DNA of 64,000 nucleotides from Fidelibacterota bacterium. GTDB lineage: Bacteria; Fidelibacterota; Marinisomatia; Marinisomatales; SCKK01. Shown here in pieces: positions 17,131-26,435 of the stretch. A model generated the notes under the pieces. It did no database searches, was not told the DNA's origin, and was given only the letters and a program-made list of their open reading frames with translations. How positions within the stretch are numbered: position 1 is the stretch's first letter; the number at the start of each line of letters is the position of its first letter. The stretch covers positions 1 through 64,000 of the forward strand of contig SCKK01000007.1 in the NCBI GenBank assembly GCA_004124475.1, in the 5' to 3' direction. The translations under genes were made by a program, and so were the position numbers.

Positions 17131-18078
17131 ATGAAAGTTGTTGAATATCTGGAAAAATCGAGTACGACCACGTTTAGTTACGAGATTATTCCACCATTAA
17201 GGGGGGGCACGGCGGAAAAGATATTTAATCTTGTAGAAGTGTTAATGCCTTTTGATCCACCATTTATCGATGTAACAAGTCGAGCGGCAGAAGTCTATTA
17301 TGAAGAGAGTTATCACTCTGACCCAATACGACGGGTGCGTCGGAAAAGACCGGGAACATTAGGACTTTGCGCTGCTATTAAAAATAGATTCAATGTGGAG
17401 ACGGTGCCGCACCTTCTCTGTAATGGGTTTACTAAAGAAGAGACTGAAGACGCTCTGATCGAATTAAATTATCTTGGAATAAATAATGTATTGGCAGTGA
17501 CAGGAGATGATACTGAGAGAGAGAAAAATCGTAATGAAAAGAGAAACAAAAACAAATTTGCGAATGAATTGGTTGAGCAAATTGTAGCTTTGAACTCCGG
17601 ACTCTATCTGGAAAATCTCGAGGATAGTTACCCTACTGATTTTTGCATAGGTGTAGGTGGATATCCTGAACCCCACAAGGATTCTCCTGACTTTGAAACG
17701 GATACGCATTATCTGGCACAAAAGGTTGATGCAGGGGCTGATTATATTGTCACCCAAATGTTTTTTGATAATTCAAATTTCATCCATTTTGTAGAAAGGA
17801 TAAGAAAAGCCGGAATTGATATCCCAATTATCCCCGGATTGAAGATTTTATCATCGAAGCCGCATTTAAGATTATTACCCGAAAGATTCCATGTAACAAT
17901 ACCTGATGATTTGGAAAACCAGGTCAAAAACTCAGACCCAAAAGATGTGAAAAGGATTGGGGTTGAATGGGCTCTTAATCAATGCCAGGAACTTTTGGAA
18001 ATGAAAGTTCCTTGTATCCATTTTTACATCATGCAAAGTGCTAAATCTGTTTTAAAAGTGGTTTCTGAATTTAAATAG
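17131..18078 (+). CDS. metF: Methylenetetrahydrofolate reductase
   Basis: A FAD-dependent TIM-barrel enzyme that reduces 5,10-methylene-THF to 5-methyl-THF for methionine synthesis. It is 315 residues, somewhat longer than E. coli MetF (296). Signature segments are FSYEIIPPLRGG, PHLLCNGFTKEE, YLGINNVLAVTGDD, IGVGGYPEPHKDS, DYIVTQMFFDN and PIIPGLKILSS. A lysine/asparagine-rich linker (about 132-145) is a lineage insertion. It ends with the expected C-terminal helix. tilS follows after eight bases. Confidence 0.95.
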   Translation: MKVVEYLEKSSTTTFSYEIIPPLRGGTAEKIFNLVEVLMPFDPPFIDVTSRAAEVYYEESYHSDPIRRVRRKRPGTLGLCAAIKNRFNVETVPHLLCNGFTKEETEDALIELNYLGINNVLAVTGDDTEREKNRNEKRNKNKFANELVEQIVALNSGLYLENLEDSYPTDFCIGVGGYPEPHKDSPDFETDTHYLAQKVDAGADYIVTQMFFDNSNFIHFVERIRKAGIDIPIIPGLKILSSKPHLRLLPERFHVTIPDDLENQVKNSDPKDVKRIGVEWALNQCQELLEMKVPCIHFYIMQSAKSVLKVVSEFK

Positions 18079-18086
18079 CTATATAT

Positions 18087-19496
18087 ATGAAGATGGAAAC
18101 TGATAAGTTATTATCCGAATTAATCGAGCTGTATTTAAAAAAATCATCTCTTGTTCCACATGATTCAAGAGGACTAATCGCTGTTTCAGGTGGAGTAGAT
18201 TCTGTTGTACTTTTACATCTCTTGCATGACCTCTCGAACCGGTTCAATCTAAAATTAGGTGTCGCTCATTATAATCATCAGATTCGTGGAGTAGAGGCAG
18301 ATGAGGATGAAAAATTCGTTCACAATATCGCAGCAACCTTCGGACTTCCATTTTATCGAGAATCTATGCCTCTACAAAATAGTCAGAGTCGAGAAAGTTG
18401 GGAAGCTTATGCTCGCCAACAAAGATATGCGTTTTTGGAGAAAATCAGACAGAACGAAAAATTTGACTGGGTTGCTACTGCCCACCATGCAGATGATCAG
18501 ACTGAAACTATTTTGTTGAGGGTTCTTCAAGGGTCAGGAGTGGAAGGATTGCAAGGGATTAGGGAACAGGTAGGAGCAATTATCAGACCGTTGTTGATTT
18601 TTTCTAAGGAGCAAATTCTTCAATACTCAAAGGAGAAAGATATTAAGTTCAAAGAGGATGTGACAAACCGTTTTCTTAATCATCCCCGTAACTATTTAAG
18701 ACATCAAGTTATACCTCTTCTACAAAAGTTCAATCCCGGATTAAATAAAAGTATTCGGCGGTTGACCCAAAATATGGAAGAGATGGAAGACCTTACACAA
18801 ACGGTTATTTCCTGGTGCCGCGGCGCTGTTGTAGAAGACCAAAATTCCGAATGTATAAAGTTAGATAAAGACCTTTTGGCTTCTTATCCTATTTATCTTC
18901 AGAAACGGATTATTTTTAATATAACTGCTGTGGAAAATAAAGTAATTAACATGAGGCATTATGTGTGGCAAAACTTGGAGCAGTTTTTAGAGAAGTCTAC
19001 AACGGGTGATACATTATCTCTCCCCCATGGATGGACTTTATTGAGAGATCGGAAAAATTATCTTTTGAAAAGGTTAAAAGAGAGTAAATCATATCCGAAT
19101 ATTGTCGCTTTTAAAATAGATAATGTTGAACATAGCAGCGTGATTGCAGGGGAATACTTATTATCATTGAACCTGATGTCCGAATCAATTTATTATAGTG
19201 AAGATCCACGATTGGAGTATGTTAATTTTGATAAGTTGTCAGGGGAATATTTAAAATTACGCTTGTGGCAACCGGGTGATCGAATGAAACCGTTGGGATT
19301 GAGGAGCTTTAAAAAGGTCAGTGATATATTAATTGATCATAAAGTTGACCGGTTTAAAAAAGCCAACCAATACGTATTAACAGTGAATAATAAGATTGTT
19401 TGGTTGTGTGGTGTACAATTAGATGATAGATATAAAGTACAAAAATCGACAAAAAGGATTTTGCAATTAGGATGGTTATCTCTAATAAAAACATAA
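18087..19496 (+). CDS. tilS: tRNA(Ile)-lysidine synthase
   Basis: Modifies C34 of tRNA-Ile(CAU) to lysidine so that it reads AUA. It is 469 residues. The ATP-pyrophosphatase P-loop is AVSGGVDSVVLLHLL at 32-46, followed by VAHYNHQIRG and the conserved TAHHADDQTETILLRVLQGSGVEGLQGI. The middle linker domain and the C-terminal domain (WQPGDRMKPLGLRSFKKVSDILIDHK) are both present, so it is the long-form enzyme. ATG 18087 and ATG 18093 are both possible starts. The end is followed by the duplicated palindrome block. Confidence 0.95.
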   Translation: MKMETDKLLSELIELYLKKSSLVPHDSRGLIAVSGGVDSVVLLHLLHDLSNRFNLKLGVAHYNHQIRGVEADEDEKFVHNIAATFGLPFYRESMPLQNSQSRESWEAYARQQRYAFLEKIRQNEKFDWVATAHHADDQTETILLRVLQGSGVEGLQGIREQVGAIIRPLLIFSKEQILQYSKEKDIKFKEDVTNRFLNHPRNYLRHQVIPLLQKFNPGLNKSIRRLTQNMEEMEDLTQTVISWCRGAVVEDQNSECIKLDKDLLASYPIYLQKRIIFNITAVENKVINMRHYVWQNLEQFLEKSTTGDTLSLPHGWTLLRDRKNYLLKRLKESKSYPNIVAFKIDNVEHSSVIAGEYLLSLNLMSESIYYSEDPRLEYVNFDKLSGEYLKLRLWQPGDRMKPLGLRSFKKVSDILIDHKVDRFKKANQYVLTVNNKIVWLCGVQLDDRYKVQKSTKRILQLGWLSLIKT

Positions 19497-19558
19497 CTAT
19501 GTCCCCACGACCGACATATCGGGGGGATTTAAAAAGGATTAGTCCCGAAGTTTCGAGA
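19492..19558. repeat. Second copy of the 45-base palindrome block, plus TCCCGA palindrome
   Basis: AACATAACTATGTCCCC, then CCGACATATCGGGGGGATTTAAAAAGG, parallels 11229-11275. It is followed by TCCCGAAGTTTCGAGA at 19543-19558. The block overlaps the tilS stop, so it may act as its terminator. Confidence 0.7.
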
Positions 19559-19620
19559 TCTTTGGTTCTCCACAGGATCCATCAGTTGACGGAAGGCTTA
19601 ACCATGTTAGGTAATACTGA

Positions 19621-20127
19621 ATGAAAGAGCTTATTTCAGAAAAACAGATTAAATCTCGAGTTAAAGAACTTGCTGAAGAGATATCAGATAAATATAGAGG
19701 AAAAACTCCGATATTAATTGGAGTGCTGAATGGCAGCTTCATCTTTTTAGCAGACCTGGTAAGGGAACTTACCATTGAATGTGAAGTGGATTTTATCAAA
19801 ATTTCGAGTTATGAAGGAACACGATCCGTCGGAACAGTTCATCTTTTGAAAGATATATCAGCCGATATTACAGGTCGTGATATTATTATTATTGAGGATA
19901 TCATTGATTCCGGATTGACTATGAATTTTCTTAAAACGAGACTGGAAGGTGCAAATCCTGCTTCCTTAGCAATTACAACTTTACTTTTTAAAAAAGAGGT
20001 AGCAAGGCTAAATTTCATGATAGATTTTGTCGGGTTTGAGATACCTTCGGAATATGTCATTGGTTATGGTCTCGATTTAAATCAGAAAAAAAGGAACCTT
20101 AAATCCATATTTCGAATTGAACAGTAG
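19621..20127 (+). CDS. hpt: Hypoxanthine phosphoribosyltransferase
   Basis: Purine salvage enzyme that joins hypoxanthine or guanine with PRPP. It is 168 residues. The PRPP-binding loop is IIIIEDIIDSGLTM. ILIGVLNGSFIFLADLVREL and DFIKISSYEG are typical of the family, and VDFVGFEIPSEYVIGYGLDL near the C-terminus contacts the purine base. ATG 19621 is directly preceded by an AT-rich spacer with no strong ribosome site. hpt next to ftsH is a widely conserved gene order. Confidence 0.95.
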   Translation: MKELISEKQIKSRVKELAEEISDKYRGKTPILIGVLNGSFIFLADLVRELTIECEVDFIKISSYEGTRSVGTVHLLKDISADITGRDIIIIEDIIDSGLTMNFLKTRLEGANPASLAITTLLFKKEVARLNFMIDFVGFEIPSEYVIGYGLDLNQKKRNLKSIFRIEQ

Positions 20128-20166
20128 GTATTTGCCCTGAATAATTCGCCACTAAGGGACTCCTGC

Positions 20167-20191
20167 GACCCAAAGGGTCTCCGATGGAGGA
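20167..20191. repeat. GACCCAAAGGGTCTCC repeat block
   Basis: This 25-base block is shared with 11369-11393, with one base changed. It contains the palindrome GACCCAAAGGGTC and lies between hpt and ftsH. Confidence 0.7.
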
Positions 20192-20231
20192 AGAGTCTTG
20201 GTGGCTGATGAATTAATGAGATTAGATATTA

Positions 20232-22295
20232 ATGAAAAAAACATATATGTCTGAAAATAAAAAGAAAAAACTGCGAAAATTTCCAGGTAAAAAGCAGGGT
20301 AGTTCCCGTAAGAATATAAATAGTAGTAAAAAGGATAAAAATATATTCCAGTGGAAGCAAGCGGGTAAAACTTCAATTGTATGGATTGCAATACTTATTT
20401 CAGCCATCCTTTTGTCTGGTCTATTTACCAGTAGAGATAAGCATGAAATAAGAATAGAATACCCGGAATACTATGAATTCCTGATGTCAAATATTATCGA
20501 TGAACTCAAAATTATTGAGAGGGAAGCACATGGAAAACTGGTAACTCCGACAGAAACGAAGTTGAATAATAAGGTAACAGTAATGGTGGATCGCTTCGTA
20601 GTAACACTCCCCTACGATGTTGATAAGGCGGTTATCAAAGAATGGGATGAATATGATCTTAGGTATAGTTTTGAAGAAAAAAAGGTTGACTGGAAGTCTT
20701 ACTTGCTCAGTATGGCGCCTTGGCTTTTATTGATTGCATTCTGGATTTTTATTATGCGTAGAATGCAAGGTGGAATGGGAGGACGCGGGATATTTAATTT
20801 TGGGAAAAGTCGGGCAAGGTTGTGGACTTCCGAAAAACCTCAGACATCCTTTAAAGATGTGGCAGGATGTGTGGAAGCAAAGGAAGAACTCCACGAAGTT
20901 ATTAATTTTCTTAAACATCCAAAACGATACCAGAAACTGGGGGGGAAAATTCCTAAAGGGGTACTTTTATTAGGACCACCTGGCACAGGTAAAACATTGC
21001 TGGCACGAGCTGTAGCAGGGGAAGCAGATGTTCCGTTTTTCAGTCTGAGTGGGGCGGATTTTGTGGAAATGTTTGTAGGTGTTGGAGCCTCCCGGGTTAG
21101 AGATTTATTTGAACAGGGGAAAAAACATGCACCAAGCATTATTTTTATAGATGAGATAGATGCTGTAGGTCGACACCGTGGAGCTGGTATCGGGGGTGGG
21201 CACGACGAAAGGGAGCAAACTCTTAATGCATTATTGGTGGAGATGGACGGATTTGAAGACAATCAGAATGTCATTCTTCTGGCAGCTACGAACCGTCCGG
21301 ATGTGCTTGATACTGCATTACTCCGTCCTGGGAGGTTTGATAGACAGATCGTAGTAGATGTACCCGATCTCCGAGGACGAATCGGTATTTTAAAGGTCCA
21401 CACAAGAAAAACACCCCTTGATAAAGATATAGATCTCGAAACTTTGGCGAGAGGGACCCCAGGATTAGTTGGGGCGGATTTGGCAAATCTGGTTAATGAA
21501 GCATCGTTGTTGGCTGCGCGTAAAAAAAGGAAAAAAGTATGTATGGAGGATTTTGAAGACGCGAAAGATAAGGTTATGATGGGTGTAGAGCGGAGAAGTT
21601 TAATTTTAAGCGATGAAGAAAAGAAACTGACAGCTTATCACGAATCAGGTCACGCCTTGATGGCAAACCTGTTACCGAAAGCTGATCCGGTCCATAAAGT
21701 AACCATTATCCCTCGAGGACGGGCATTGGGGCTTACGTCTCAATTACCCATCGATGAGAAACATAATTACTCTAAATCCCATATCGAAGCACGACTTTAT
21801 GTTTTATTAGGAGGTCGGGTTGCGGAAAAACTCATTTTTAATGAATTGTCAACCGGTGCAAGTAATGATATTGAAATTGCTACAGAATTAGCAAGAAAAA
21901 TGGTATGTGAATGGGGAATGAGTGATACAATGGGTCCTTTGTCTTTTGGCAAAAAGGAGGAAGAAATATTTTTAGGTAGAGAAATACAGACTCACCGTGA
22001 TTATAGCGAAAAAACCGCACAAACAATAGATCAGGAAGTCACAAAAATTGTAATGGATGCCGAAAAAAAGTCAAACGAACTTTTAAAGGATAATATTGAC
22101 ATACTTAACAGAATAGCGAATGAACTGATTGAACATGAGACGCTTACAGGAGATGAGATTGACAAGATTATTTCCGGGAAAAAGCTGAGAAAAAGGAGAA
22201 GAACAAAAAATTCTTCAAATAGCAATCACGGTCGAAAGAATGCTTCCAAAAGCCGGGCAAAGCAAGTGAAGAAAGAAGTGGAAGAGGTCGGATAA
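20232..22295 (+). CDS. ftsH: ATP-dependent zinc metalloprotease FtsH
   Basis: A membrane-bound AAA+ protease that degrades unstable membrane and cytosolic proteins. It is 687 residues. A very lysine-rich cytoplasmic start (about 1-45) precedes TM1 at about 47-66. A small extracytoplasmic domain follows, then TM2 at about 162-178. The AAA module has Walker A GPPGTGKT at 248-255, Walker [12 protein letters not shown] and the second region of homology [19 protein letters not shown]. The zinc site is [10 protein letters not shown] in the protease domain. The basic C-terminal tail ([21 protein letters not shown]) is longer than usual. The element is complete. Confidence 0.97.
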   Translation: MKKTYMSENKKKKLRKFPGKKQGSSRKNINSSKKDKNIFQWKQAGKTSIVWIAILISAILLSGLFTSRDKHEIRIEYPEYYEFLMSNIIDELKIIEREAHGKLVTPTETKLNNKVTVMVDRFVVTLPYDVDKAVIKEWDEYDLRYSFEEKKVDWKSYLLSMAPWLLLIAFWIFIMRRMQGGMGGRGIFNFGKSRARLWTSEKPQTSFKDVAGCVEAKEELHEVINFLKHPKRYQKLGGKIPKGVLLLGPPGTGKTLLARAVAGEADVPFFSLSGADFVEMFVGVGASRVRDLFEQGKKHAPSIIFIDEIDAVGRHRGAGIGGGHDEREQTLNALLVEMDGFEDNQNVILLAATNRPDVLDTALLRPGRFDRQIVVDVPDLRGRIGILKVHTRKTPLDKDIDLETLARGTPGLVGADLANLVNEASLLAARKKRKKVCMEDFEDAKDKVMMGVERRSLILSDEEKKLTAYHESGHALMANLLPKADPVHKVTIIPRGRALGLTSQLPIDEKHNYSKSHIEARLYVLLGGRVAEKLIFNELSTGASNDIEIATELARKMVCEWGMSDTMGPLSFGKKEEEIFLGREIQTHRDYSEKTAQTIDQEVTKIVMDAEKKSNELLKDNIDILNRIANELIEHETLTGDEIDKIISGKKLRKRRRTKNSSNSNHGRKNASKSRAKQVKKEVEEVG

Positions 22296-22600
22296 CTACA
22301 AAATATATATCTACCTAAATTGGACAAAGCCATCCGTCAGCAGACGGTTCCTACGGGAAAACTAAAAAATCTGTGCCATAGGCATCCCTGCGGGAAAAGC
22401 TGAAAGTAGTCCCAAACCTTCGGGATTGTCTTCGCAATGATGCCTGGAATACCTATGAATGGTAGCAACGCAATAGGAAGTCGCAATATCTTCCATAATT
22501 TGCATGAAAGCGTTCAGATTAGGTAAAATTATTGTTTGAAGTGAAATAACCACTCATTGATTTTTTTGAGTGGTTATTTTTTAAATCAACTTTGGATTAA
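22296..22600. other. Intergenic region with palindromes and a terminator
   Basis: About 305 bases. It holds CCGTCAGCAGACGG at 22334-22347, TCCCAAACCTTCGGGA at 22410-22425 and a strong hairpin terminator at 22544-22584. Nothing else was recognised. folP begins shortly after the terminator, so its promoter must overlap or follow it closely. Confidence 0.6.
22544..22584 (+). terminator. Rho-independent terminator
   Basis: AAATAACCACTCA (22544-22556) and TGAGTGGTTATTT (22567-22579) form a perfect 13-bp stem around a 10-base loop, followed by a short T-run. It lies downstream of ftsH and immediately before folP. The T-rich loop would also give a U-run in the opposite direction only weakly. Confidence 0.8.
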
Positions 22601-23434
22601 ATGAGTATTCATAAACTGCTGGCACAAGATAGAACATTGATCATGGGAGTTCTTAATGTTACCCCAGATTCTTTTTCAGATGGTGGGAAATTTCTCTCCC
22701 CATTACTGGCAATCGAACATACCTACAAAATGATTGAAGAGGGGGCTGATATTATCGATATTGGGGGAGAATCTTCCAGACCTGGATCAGATCCGGTATC
22801 AATTGAGGAGGAAGTAAATCGCGTTTTACCAATCATTGATGCGCTAAATGACAACATTAGTGTTCCGTTATCCATAGACACTTATAAATCAAAGGTAGCC
22901 CAAGAATCTCTAAAATTAGGGGTAGAAATTGTCAATGATATCAGTGGACTAAGGAGTGATCCTAAAATGGGTAAAATCATTTCCGAATATAAAGCATTCG
23001 TTATCATCATGCACATGAAAGGCACACCTAAAAACATGCAGGATAATCCTTATTATGATAATCTCCTGGAGGAAATTATTGAATTTTTCAACAGGCAGAT
23101 CCAAATTGCCGTTAATTCAGGAATACAAAAAAACAGGATTATTTTAGATCCTGGTATTGGTTTCGGGAAACGGATTGCTGATAATTTTGTGCTTTTGAAT
23201 TCCCTACAAAAGTTAGCAGATTTAGGTTACCCTATGTTAGTTGGTTCTTCCAGGAAATCGTTTATTGGGTTGACGCTGAAATTACCGCCAAATCAAAGGG
23301 TAGAGGGAACAGCGGCTACAGTGACAGCATCCATATTAAATGGTGCAAAAATTGTGAGAGTTCATGATGTAAAAGAGATGAAGAGGGTCGTTACTATCGC
23401 AGATTTAATCCTCAGGAATGGACAACAGTCATGA
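22601..23434 (+). CDS. folP: Dihydropteroate synthase
   Basis: Joins p-aminobenzoate to the pterin diphosphate in folate synthesis, and is the sulfonamide target. The 277-residue TIM barrel has MGVLNVTPDSFSDGG near the N-terminus. ADIIDIGGESSRPGS, PLSIDTYKSKVA, VNDISGL, IIMHMKGTPKNMQ, LDPGIGFGK and LVGSSRKSFIG follow. All family motifs are present. Its end overlaps the start of the diadenylate cyclase gene in an ATGA arrangement. folP next to cdaA is common in several phyla. Confidence 0.96.
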   Translation: MSIHKLLAQDRTLIMGVLNVTPDSFSDGGKFLSPLLAIEHTYKMIEEGADIIDIGGESSRPGSDPVSIEEEVNRVLPIIDALNDNISVPLSIDTYKSKVAQESLKLGVEIVNDISGLRSDPKMGKIISEYKAFVIIMHMKGTPKNMQDNPYYDNLLEEIIEFFNRQIQIAVNSGIQKNRIILDPGIGFGKRIADNFVLLNSLQKLADLGYPMLVGSSRKSFIGLTLKLPPNQRVEGTAATVTASILNGAKIVRVHDVKEMKRVVTIADLILRNGQQS

Positions 23435-24204
23435 CACTTTTTAAAATCGGTTTTTTGACCATCACTTTGGTGGATGTTATTGACATCTTATTAGTGAGTT
23501 GGCTCTTTGTAAAGTTATATTTTTATTTTAAGGGTACTCGTGCAGGCCATATGTTGGTAGGTCTGGTCATTATACTTGTGGCATCATTTGTATTTCGATC
23601 TATTGGGATGAGTGGTATGTCATGGATTATTGATAGCCTTCAAACGGTTTGGGTGGTGGCGTTTGTCATTTTATTCCAACCGGAACTACGGCGTCTTTTA
23701 ATCTATGTGGGCAGAACTCGCATTTTCAGTAAAATATTCCGGGTGGGAACCTCCAAAACGATTGATTCGGTAGTAGAGGCAAGCTTGTCGTTAAAAGAAC
23801 ATGGGTGGGGAGGATTGATCGTACTTCAAAGGGATACAGGACTCAAGAGTTTAAAAGAAGCGGGAACACCTTTAAAAGCAGAGGTCACGGCGCCACTTTT
23901 GGTTTCTTTATTCAATCCATCTTCTCCTCTCCACGATGGAGCAGTGATTATTCAAAATGATGTTATCGAAGCCGCCCAATGTATATTACCTCTGACAGAA
24001 AGTGAATTAGTTGACCCGGATATGGGTACGCGACACCGTGCTGCTTTAGGATTAAGTGAAGAAACAGATGTCATCGTCGTTGTGGTTTCCGAAGAGAAAA
24101 AGCGAATATCTGTTGCGATGAATGGCGTATTTCATCTTAATTTAGACAAATTTGCACTCAGAAGGTTTCTCAACGAATACCTGTTTGCGGGATCCGGTGA
24201 ATAA
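23431..24204 (+). CDS. cdaA: Diadenylate cyclase, CdaA family
   Basis: Makes the second messenger cyclic di-AMP from two ATP. It is 257 residues. Three N-terminal membrane helices occupy about 8-85. The DAC domain follows, with the DGA motif in SSPLHDGAVII and the RHR motif in GTRHRAALGLSEETD, both catalytic. This topology is that of CdaA (DacA) rather than DisA. c-di-AMP usually controls potassium and osmolyte transport and cell-wall homeostasis. No such targets are adjacent, so its role here is inferred from the family. Confidence 0.95.
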   Translation: MTLFKIGFLTITLVDVIDILLVSWLFVKLYFYFKGTRAGHMLVGLVIILVASFVFRSIGMSGMSWIIDSLQTVWVVAFVILFQPELRRLLIYVGRTRIFSKIFRVGTSKTIDSVVEASLSLKEHGWGGLIVLQRDTGLKSLKEAGTPLKAEVTAPLLVSLFNPSSPLHDGAVIIQNDVIEAAQCILPLTESELVDPDMGTRHRAALGLSEETDVIVVVVSEEKKRISVAMNGVFHLNLDKFALRRFLNEYLFAGSGE

Positions 24205-24721
24205 AAAGTTTAATTGCTGCTGTACGACTATTTAGAGTCTGTCTATAATGTCGGGACTTCTTTCTCCGTAGCCCCGTCATTCATGGCGGGGTTAGGGATT
24301 CTAATAACACGCTGACGCCGTTCAAGGAGTTTTAAACATATGATACTCCAAATGATAGGGGCATGAATGCCCTGCTGGAATTTTGGCGCATTCAAATCCT
24401 CCCCCCGACAAGTCGGGGTCGGGAAAGGGCTGGGCTATTGATATTAAAACTTGTAACTTTATAGATTAAAATAGTTGTATGTAATAAATTCGTCAGCCAA
24501 CGGATGACATAAACCGTGTCATTTTGTTGCATTAAATTTTGTGCCTATATAAGGAGTTCTGTAGTGAGATTTCAAGAAGAATTACTTGTCCCAAAAGGTA
24601 ATAGATTTGTGTAAGACTAATTTCCTATATTTCTTCAATCTTTGTCCACAGGATCCTGCGGATGTTCCTTATCCCAAACCATCGGGATCAGTGGCTCAAA
24701 GGTAAATAGTTTCAAATGATG
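24205..24721. other. Repeat-laden intergenic region left of the IS element
   Basis: About 515 bases without a gene. It contains hairpins such as CCCCGTCATTCATGGCGGGG (24273-24292), GGGCATGAATGCCC near 24359, CCCCCCGACAAGTCGGGG at 24401-24418, GTCCACAGGATCCTGCGGAT near 24645-24664 and TCCCAAACCATCGGGA at 24672-24687. It looks like a landing zone of successive short palindromes plus the IS. Confidence 0.6.
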
Positions 24722-24750
24722 CCCTAATTCCGATATTGAGCTAAGAAAAA

Positions 24751-24807
24751 CCTCCTAAGTGATTTAAATTATGATATTTGTAAGAACAATCAAAATCACT
24801 CAGGAGG
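24751..24807 (+). promoter_or_regulatory. Leader hairpin covering the transposase ribosome site
   Basis: CCTCCTAAGTGATTT (24751-24765) pairs with AAATCACTCAGGAGG (24793-24807) over 14 of 15 positions. The right arm contains the AGGAGG ribosome-binding site of the transposase (ATG 24817). In RNA this stem would hide the ribosome site, like the translation-blocking leaders known in IS10 and IS50. Confidence 0.65.
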
Positions 24808-24816
24808 TGAAAGATA

Positions 24817-26159
24817 ATGTCAGGAAGAATATTACCATTTTTAGTCACACAATCCAAAGAAAAATTAACGGATCGAGGTCATTTAGCCATTATTGATGAG
24901 TTCATAACCTGTATAGGATTTAAAGATCAGATTTCGAGGTTATTTCCTAAGCCAGGTTCTGGTAGAGGAATAGAGTCATATGACTATATTCGTACCCTAA
25001 TGTTTCATTTATTAGATGGCGGTCGTTATTTGGAAGATATTCAAGCCGTGAAGAACGATGTGGGGTTCAATGAGTTAATTAAGATAAAGAGGATGCCGGG
25101 TTCAGATGCGGTAGGAGACTGCCTGCCTGTCGGCAGACAGGGCTTCGTAGAACAGGAGGTTGGGGATTGACTTCTGCTGTGGACAAGGTGATTGATTACT
25201 CTGTAAAGCAATATTTAGCCAATTTTGAGAGTGATGAATTGACATTTGATCCGGATGCCACGTTAATTGTGTCGGAGAAGGGGGATGCTGAAAAGAGTTA
25301 TAAAGGGTTTACAGGCTATCACCCGATGTTGGGCTTTTTGTCTGATGGTGAGGGTAATCCAATGTGTTCATACGTGAAATTTCGTCATGGAAATGCATCC
25401 CCTCAGGTAGATATTCTGGAGTCATTACAGCATACGGAGACTTTGTTGAGACAGGGGCAACGAATAAAATACTTTCGGAGTGATAGTGCAGCTTATCAGT
25501 CAAAGATCGTTGATTACTGCAATGATCATGGGATTTATTACACGATTACGGCAGACATGGATGCATCGGTAAGGGACGCAATTTTATCTATCCCTTCAAA
25601 TAGTTGGAACCCTTTACACGACAGGAAAGATGGATTTAAGACTGGTAGGGAGGTTTCGGAGACAATCCATACCATGAATGAAAACAACCACAGTTTTCGA
25701 TTGATTGTTCAGAGGGAACTTATAGACGAGCCTTCATTGTTTGAATGTTGGGGGAATTACAAGTACTACTGTATCATCACCAACATCCCGGAGGAGGAAA
25801 ATAATAGTGAAGAGGTGATCTGGCATCACAATAGACGGGGAAATGCAGAGAAGTATATTGAGGATAGCAAGTATGGGTTAAAATTACGCTTTGTTCCTTG
25901 TGGACAATATGAGGCCACCACGATGTATTTTATGATTGGGATGCTAACTTACAATCTGATTAAGCTGATGCAGATATTGGTGCTACCGAAACGATGGTTA
26001 AAGAAGACCATTCTTGGGTTAAGAAACACCCTCTTTCGGATAGTAGCCAAGGTCACCAAAAGCGGTCATCAAATCAAACTACAGGTGAATAAAACTCTGG
26101 AAGAAATAGAGGAGTTAATATTAATACGGGAAAGAATTTATCAGTTATCCATTGCTTGA
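24817..26159 (+). pseudogene. IS1380-family transposase, frameshifted by a 20-bp palindromic insertion
   Basis: A DDE transposase read in two frames. The first frame (24817-25170) runs MSGRILPFLVTQSKEKLTDRG... to GSDAVGDC. The second, continuing to 26159, carries DPDATLIVSEKGD, SYKGFTGYHPMLGFL and YFRSDSAAYQSKIVDYC, typical of this family. Removing 20 bases at 25122-25141 (CCTGCCTGTCGGCAGACAGG) restores one frame reading GSDAVGDWLRRTGGWGLTSAV and gives about 440 residues, the normal length. The break is therefore one palindrome insertion and not gradual decay, since the rest of the protein looks intact. The copy is probably inactive. Confidence 0.9.
25122..25141. repeat. 20-bp palindrome inserted in a coding sequence
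   Basis: CCTGCCTGTCGGCAGACAGG is a near-palindrome (two mismatched pairs). It interrupts the transposase codon TGG, and its removal restores the frame. A sibling differing at two positions lies at 31070-31089. Confidence 0.88.
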
Positions 26160-26435
26160 GTATAGATGAAAAGAGGAAAAGTTATATTCCCTTCTTTGGG
26201 AAATAAGATAGGTACGCCTATTTTGGAAAAAACCATAAACAAAAACCCCTGATTTATTCTGTTGGAAGTTGATATTAGACTCGATTTTGTGATTCCAACT
26301 CCTTTAACCAGATAAAATGTACAATTATCGAAAAAATTCTAAAGAAGATCCTATTCGAACTGTCAATATCGGAATTTGGGTTGATGGAAACCACTTGATT
26401 AACTCATAGAATTACCTCAAATTTTGAATTACCCA

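Larger units (their letters stand above)
24722..26380 (+). mobile_element. IS1380-like insertion sequence with disrupted transposase
   Basis: The left end CCCTAATTCCGATATTGA (24722-24739) and the right end TCAATATCGGAATTTGGG (26363-26380) are inverted repeats matching at 17 of 18 positions. They enclose 1,659 bp and one transposase gene on the + strand, a typical size for the IS1380 family. TGATG lies directly left of the element, and TGATG also follows the right end after one extra T. A target duplication is therefore possible but not clean. Confidence 0.85.
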
